Positions 6,551 to 7,958 of a stretch of 7,958 bases of DNA are shown here, piece after piece (positions within the stretch are counted from its first letter, which is position 1; the number at the start of each line of letters is the position of its first letter). The stretch lies in the NCBI GenBank assembly GCA_022615255.1, contig JAKEHC010000183.1, forward strand, positions 1 through 7,958, given 5' to 3'. The notes beneath the pieces are model-generated. The model saw nothing but the letters and a program-made list of their open reading frames with translations. It searched no databases and was not told the origin of the DNA. The translations under genes and the position numbers were made by a program. The stretch is from Candidatus Dadabacteria bacterium. GTDB taxonomy: Bacteria > Desulfobacterota_D > UBA1144 > Nemesobacterales > CSP1-2.

Positions 6551-6565
6551 GGTACAGCCTTTGCT
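6550..6565 (+). promoter_or_regulatory. Sigma-54 (-24/-12) promoter of the secreted-protein pair
   Basis: TGGTACAGCCTTTGCT fits the sigma-54 consensus TGGYACRNNNNTTGCW at every defined position. The invariant GG is at 6551-6552 and GC at 6563-6564, exactly ten bases apart. Transcription would begin near 6576, giving a leader of about 26 bases with AAGGAGGT (6589-6596) five bases before the ATG at 6602. The gene immediately upstream encodes a sigma-54 activator, which makes chance occurrence less likely. Confidence 0.82.
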
Positions 6566-6601
6566 ATCAAGAATAAGATAAATAAAACAAGGAGGTTGAG
6601 T

Positions 6602-7084
6602 ATGAAAAGGTTACTTATTTTACAGACAATTTTCATGGTGGTTATGTTCGCCTCTACGGTGGTTGTATTATCCGACGATCAAGCTACCGGTTCCGCCAGG
6701 CTCCACCAGATTGATCAATCGGGTATCGAAGCCACGATAATATTTTTGGACAGCGGACCTCCACTAAACACCTTAGTTATTAGTGGGGAGGCCTCCGGGC
6801 TTGATCCAGAACAGACCTATATCTCACTGATTTACGATAAAGATGCCCTTCCAGGGGGCCCTAATGCCTGTGTACCAAGTACCTTCCCGTCACCACTATC
6901 TGGGGATCAAATGAGCGTAGGTATGTGGATCGTGACAGGTGACGGAACCGGGACTCTTTTCGCTATTAAGACTGGACCCTTCTATGCGCCCTTAAGCGAA
7001 ATTGGCGCAATGTCAGTCCGAGTCGTAGACCCTGTACCGCCCCCAGACTTGCAAGCCTGTGGCAGGGTCCACTCCAACAAGTAA
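6602..7084 (+). CDS. Exported protein resembling a Cu/Zn-SOD or CHRD-type beta sandwich without metal ligands
   Basis: A 160-residue protein of unknown function. A hydrophobic segment at about 4-23 after MKR suggests Sec export; no clean AxA cleavage site is visible, so it may be cleaved near 24 or stay anchored. The mature part has the order of elements seen in Cu/Zn superoxide dismutase-like and CHRD proteins: GSARLHQ (30-36), a beta strand 'IEATIIFLD', 'TLVISGEASGLDPEQTYIS' (57-75), a loop with C90, then SVGMWIVTGDGTGTLF (105-120), YAPLSEIGAMSVRVV (128-142) and a terminal QACGRV with C153. C90 and C153 sit where SOD has its conserved disulfide, but the HxH metal motif region reads YISLIYDKD, so enzymatic SOD activity is not expected. 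The ATG at 6602 has a near-perfect ribosome site; the TTG at 6596 falls inside it. First gene after the sigma-54 promoter. The fold assignment is inference. Confidence 0.75.
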   Translation: MKRLLILQTIFMVVMFASTVVVLSDDQATGSARLHQIDQSGIEATIIFLDSGPPLNTLVISGEASGLDPEQTYISLIYDKDALPGGPNACVPSTFPSPLSGDQMSVGMWIVTGDGTGTLFAIKTGPFYAPLSEIGAMSVRVVDPVPPPDLQACGRVHSNK

Positions 7085-7144
7085 TTATCGTTAACAGGCT
7101 TTACAGTAATAAAACCTGAAAAACTAAGAGATGGAGGTAAATAA

Positions 7145-7654
7145 ATGAAAAGGTTAATCTTTACCACAACTGTATGCTTAGCCATTGCTTTTTTCTGTTT
7201 TTCCTTTACTGCAGAGGCTCAAACAGTTAAATGGCAGGATATTATTGGGATTATCGAGGGGGGTAACCTGGTAGGATCTGGCACTGGACAAGTCGCAGGG
7301 GCGCCCGGGCCTTGGTCTGCTAGCAGCGGTTTTGCTCAAGTCAATCTGGAAAGCGGTAATATATTCTTCTTTGTCCGGGGGCTGGTGCTAGCAGCCGGTA
7401 ATAGCATAGGTACACCTGGACCGGTCACTCAGGTTACAGGGACCCTAGTTTGTGATACTGACGGCAGTGCCGGTGGCGGTAATTCTACCATTGTTGATAC
7501 GCCTTTTATTCCGCTCAGCTCTCAAGGTAACGCCACGTTTTTTGGCAAGATCGGACCTATACCGGACCCTTGTTTAGACGAGCCTGATATAGCTTTCCTT
7601 ATCAGAGCCTTCGGCAATGTCTGGATTGGAAATGGTGCTATACGCACGCCATAA
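7145..7654 (+). CDS. Small secreted protein, family of unknown function
   Basis: A 169-residue protein with a classic Sec signal peptide: MKR, a hydrophobic core to about residue 21, and likely cleavage after AEA at 25, leaving a mature chain of about 144 residues that begins QTVKWQDIIG. Visible features are glycine-rich turns, alternating hydrophobic stretches that suggest beta structure (VNLESGNIFFFVRGLVLAAG, 67-86), TLVCDTDGSAGGGNS (100-114), VDTPFIPLSSQGNATFFG (117-134), C143 and a terminal WIGNGAIRTP. Two mature cysteines, C103 and C143, could form a disulfide. I recall similar secreted hypothetical proteins in other bacteria but know no assigned function or domain name, so none is given. 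GGAGGT lies six bases before the ATG. The 60-base gap to the preceding gene has no terminator, so both are probably transcribed from the sigma-54 promoter at 6550-6565. Confidence 0.8.
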   Translation: MKRLIFTTTVCLAIAFFCFSFTAEAQTVKWQDIIGIIEGGNLVGSGTGQVAGAPGPWSASSGFAQVNLESGNIFFFVRGLVLAAGNSIGTPGPVTQVTGTLVCDTDGSAGGGNSTIVDTPFIPLSSQGNATFFGKIGPIPDPCLDEPDIAFLIRAFGNVWIGNGAIRTP

Positions 7655-7666
7655 AAAAATAAGGAT

Positions 7667-7688
7667 AGGCGCCGCATAAGCGGCGCCT
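7667..7688. terminator. GC-rich hairpin between convergent genes, possible bidirectional terminator
   Basis: AGGCGCCGC (7667-7675) and GCGGCGCCT (7680-7688) form a perfect 9-bp stem with loop ATAA. It starts 13 bases after the stop of the second secreted-protein gene. On the plus strand no T-run follows. On the minus strand a T-rich tract follows after about five bases (A-run at 7653-7659 on the plus strand), so it may better serve the convergent minus-strand gene. Confidence 0.6.
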
Positions 7689-7766
7689 CTGGTTACTGAT
7701 GAACAATCTTTCATTCTAAAGCTGAAGGGAGCTTATCCTACTCTAATCCTCTAGCTCACACTCAAC

Positions 7767-7958
7767 TTACCTGTAATATTGTTTGTACCACCCTCGATGC
7801 TTTCCCCTATACCACCCAGGAGGACCATAATATACAGGCGCAGGTTGGTATTGGTAGTAAACAGGTGGTGAGACGATAACTGGCGGAGGAGCTACAATTA
7901 CCGGTTGAGGCGCGACAATAACCGGCGCTGGCGCTACAAAGACAGGAAGTGGTAAGCC
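7767..7958 (-). CDS. C-terminus of a proline-rich, Tyr/Trp-tailed probable exported protein (cut by window edge)
   Basis: The last 63 codons of a minus-strand gene running off the right edge, ending in TAA at 7767-7769. The visible part starts GLPLPVFV and continues with three heptads of the form (A)P(A/Q/P)PVIV, then SPPVYYQYQPAPVYYGPPGW, and ends YRGKHRGWYKQYYR. The reading frame is open across the whole segment, and its bias toward Pro, Val and Tyr is too regular for a chance frame. Low-complexity VxVAPPPVxV...YYGPP...GW tails rich in basic and aromatic residues are common in small exported or outer-membrane-associated bacterial proteins; the N-terminus, where a signal or lipobox would be, is outside the window. 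The function is unknown. It is convergent with the secreted-protein pair and separated from it by the hairpin at 7667-7688. Confidence 0.7.
   Translation of the reverse strand, partial: GLPLPVFVAPAPVIVAPQPVIVAPPPVIVSPPVYYQYQPAPVYYGPPGWYRGKHRGWYKQYYR
7872..7934 (-). repeat. Three imperfect 21-bp tandem repeats encoding (A)PxPVIV heptads
   Basis: Within the partial minus-strand gene, three consecutive 21-base units encode APAPVIV, APQPVIV and APPPVIV. A fourth degenerate unit, SPPVYY, follows. The DNA copies differ mostly by codon position and by the variable third residue, so the peptide repeat appears to be under constraint. Confidence 0.65.

Noticed and set aside
6400..6636. Minus-strand open frame with a hydrophobic start and lysine-rich middle.
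   Set aside because: It runs across the terminator, the sigma-54 promoter and the start of the secreted-protein gene; its composition is the complement of A-rich DNA and it has no ribosome site.
6602..7084. Annotating the first secreted protein as an active Cu/Zn superoxide dismutase.
   Set aside because: The HxH and other metal-binding histidines are missing; only the general strand order and the cysteine pair are suggestive.

Overview
The window reads as bacterial chromosome of moderate GC (roughly low to mid 40s percent by eye). It probably comes from an environmental diderm lineage of the deltaproteobacterial, Nitrospirota or Dadabacteria kind. That placement is an inference from gene content: a sigma-54 activator with its own -24/-12 promoter, secreted proteins with Sec signals, and a tmk-holB-metG housekeeping cluster. 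No rRNA, tRNA, insertion sequence, phage gene or CRISPR array was found.

Positions 1-4394 (all minus strand) hold housekeeping genes. In transcription order they are rluB-type pseudouridine synthase (4394-3645), tmk (3488-2874), holB (2866-1847), metG (1751-216) and the first 38 codons of trpE (116-1, cut by the window edge). tmk and holB are only 7 bases apart. The other gaps are 95-156 bases and carry a candidate tmk promoter (3614-3643) and two palindromic repeats that bracket metG. A third, related palindrome lies at 4534-4558. All three begin with GTAG, as REP elements mobilised by RAYT transposases do.

Positions 4395-4823 are a divergent intergenic region. It leads into a plus-strand GAF-AAA+-HTH sigma-54 enhancer-binding protein (4824-6407), whose start codon lacks a Shine-Dalgarno sequence.

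Positions 6408-7654 form the most interesting unit. A U-tailed terminator hairpin (6511-6550) abuts a 16-base sequence (6550-6565) that fits the sigma-54 consensus TGGYACRNNNNTTGCW at every defined position. It lies about 26 bases upstream of the first of two tandem genes with strong ribosome binding sites. Both encode small exported proteins with two cysteines. The first looks like a Cu/Zn-superoxide-dismutase-type or CHRD-like beta sandwich without metal ligands; the second belongs to a secreted family I cannot name functionally. The likely reading is a compact regulon in which a GAF-sensing activator switches on two exported proteins from an adjacent sigma-54 promoter.

Positions 7655-7958 hold a hairpin between convergent genes and, on the minus strand, the last 63 codons of a proline-rich repeat protein cut by the right edge.
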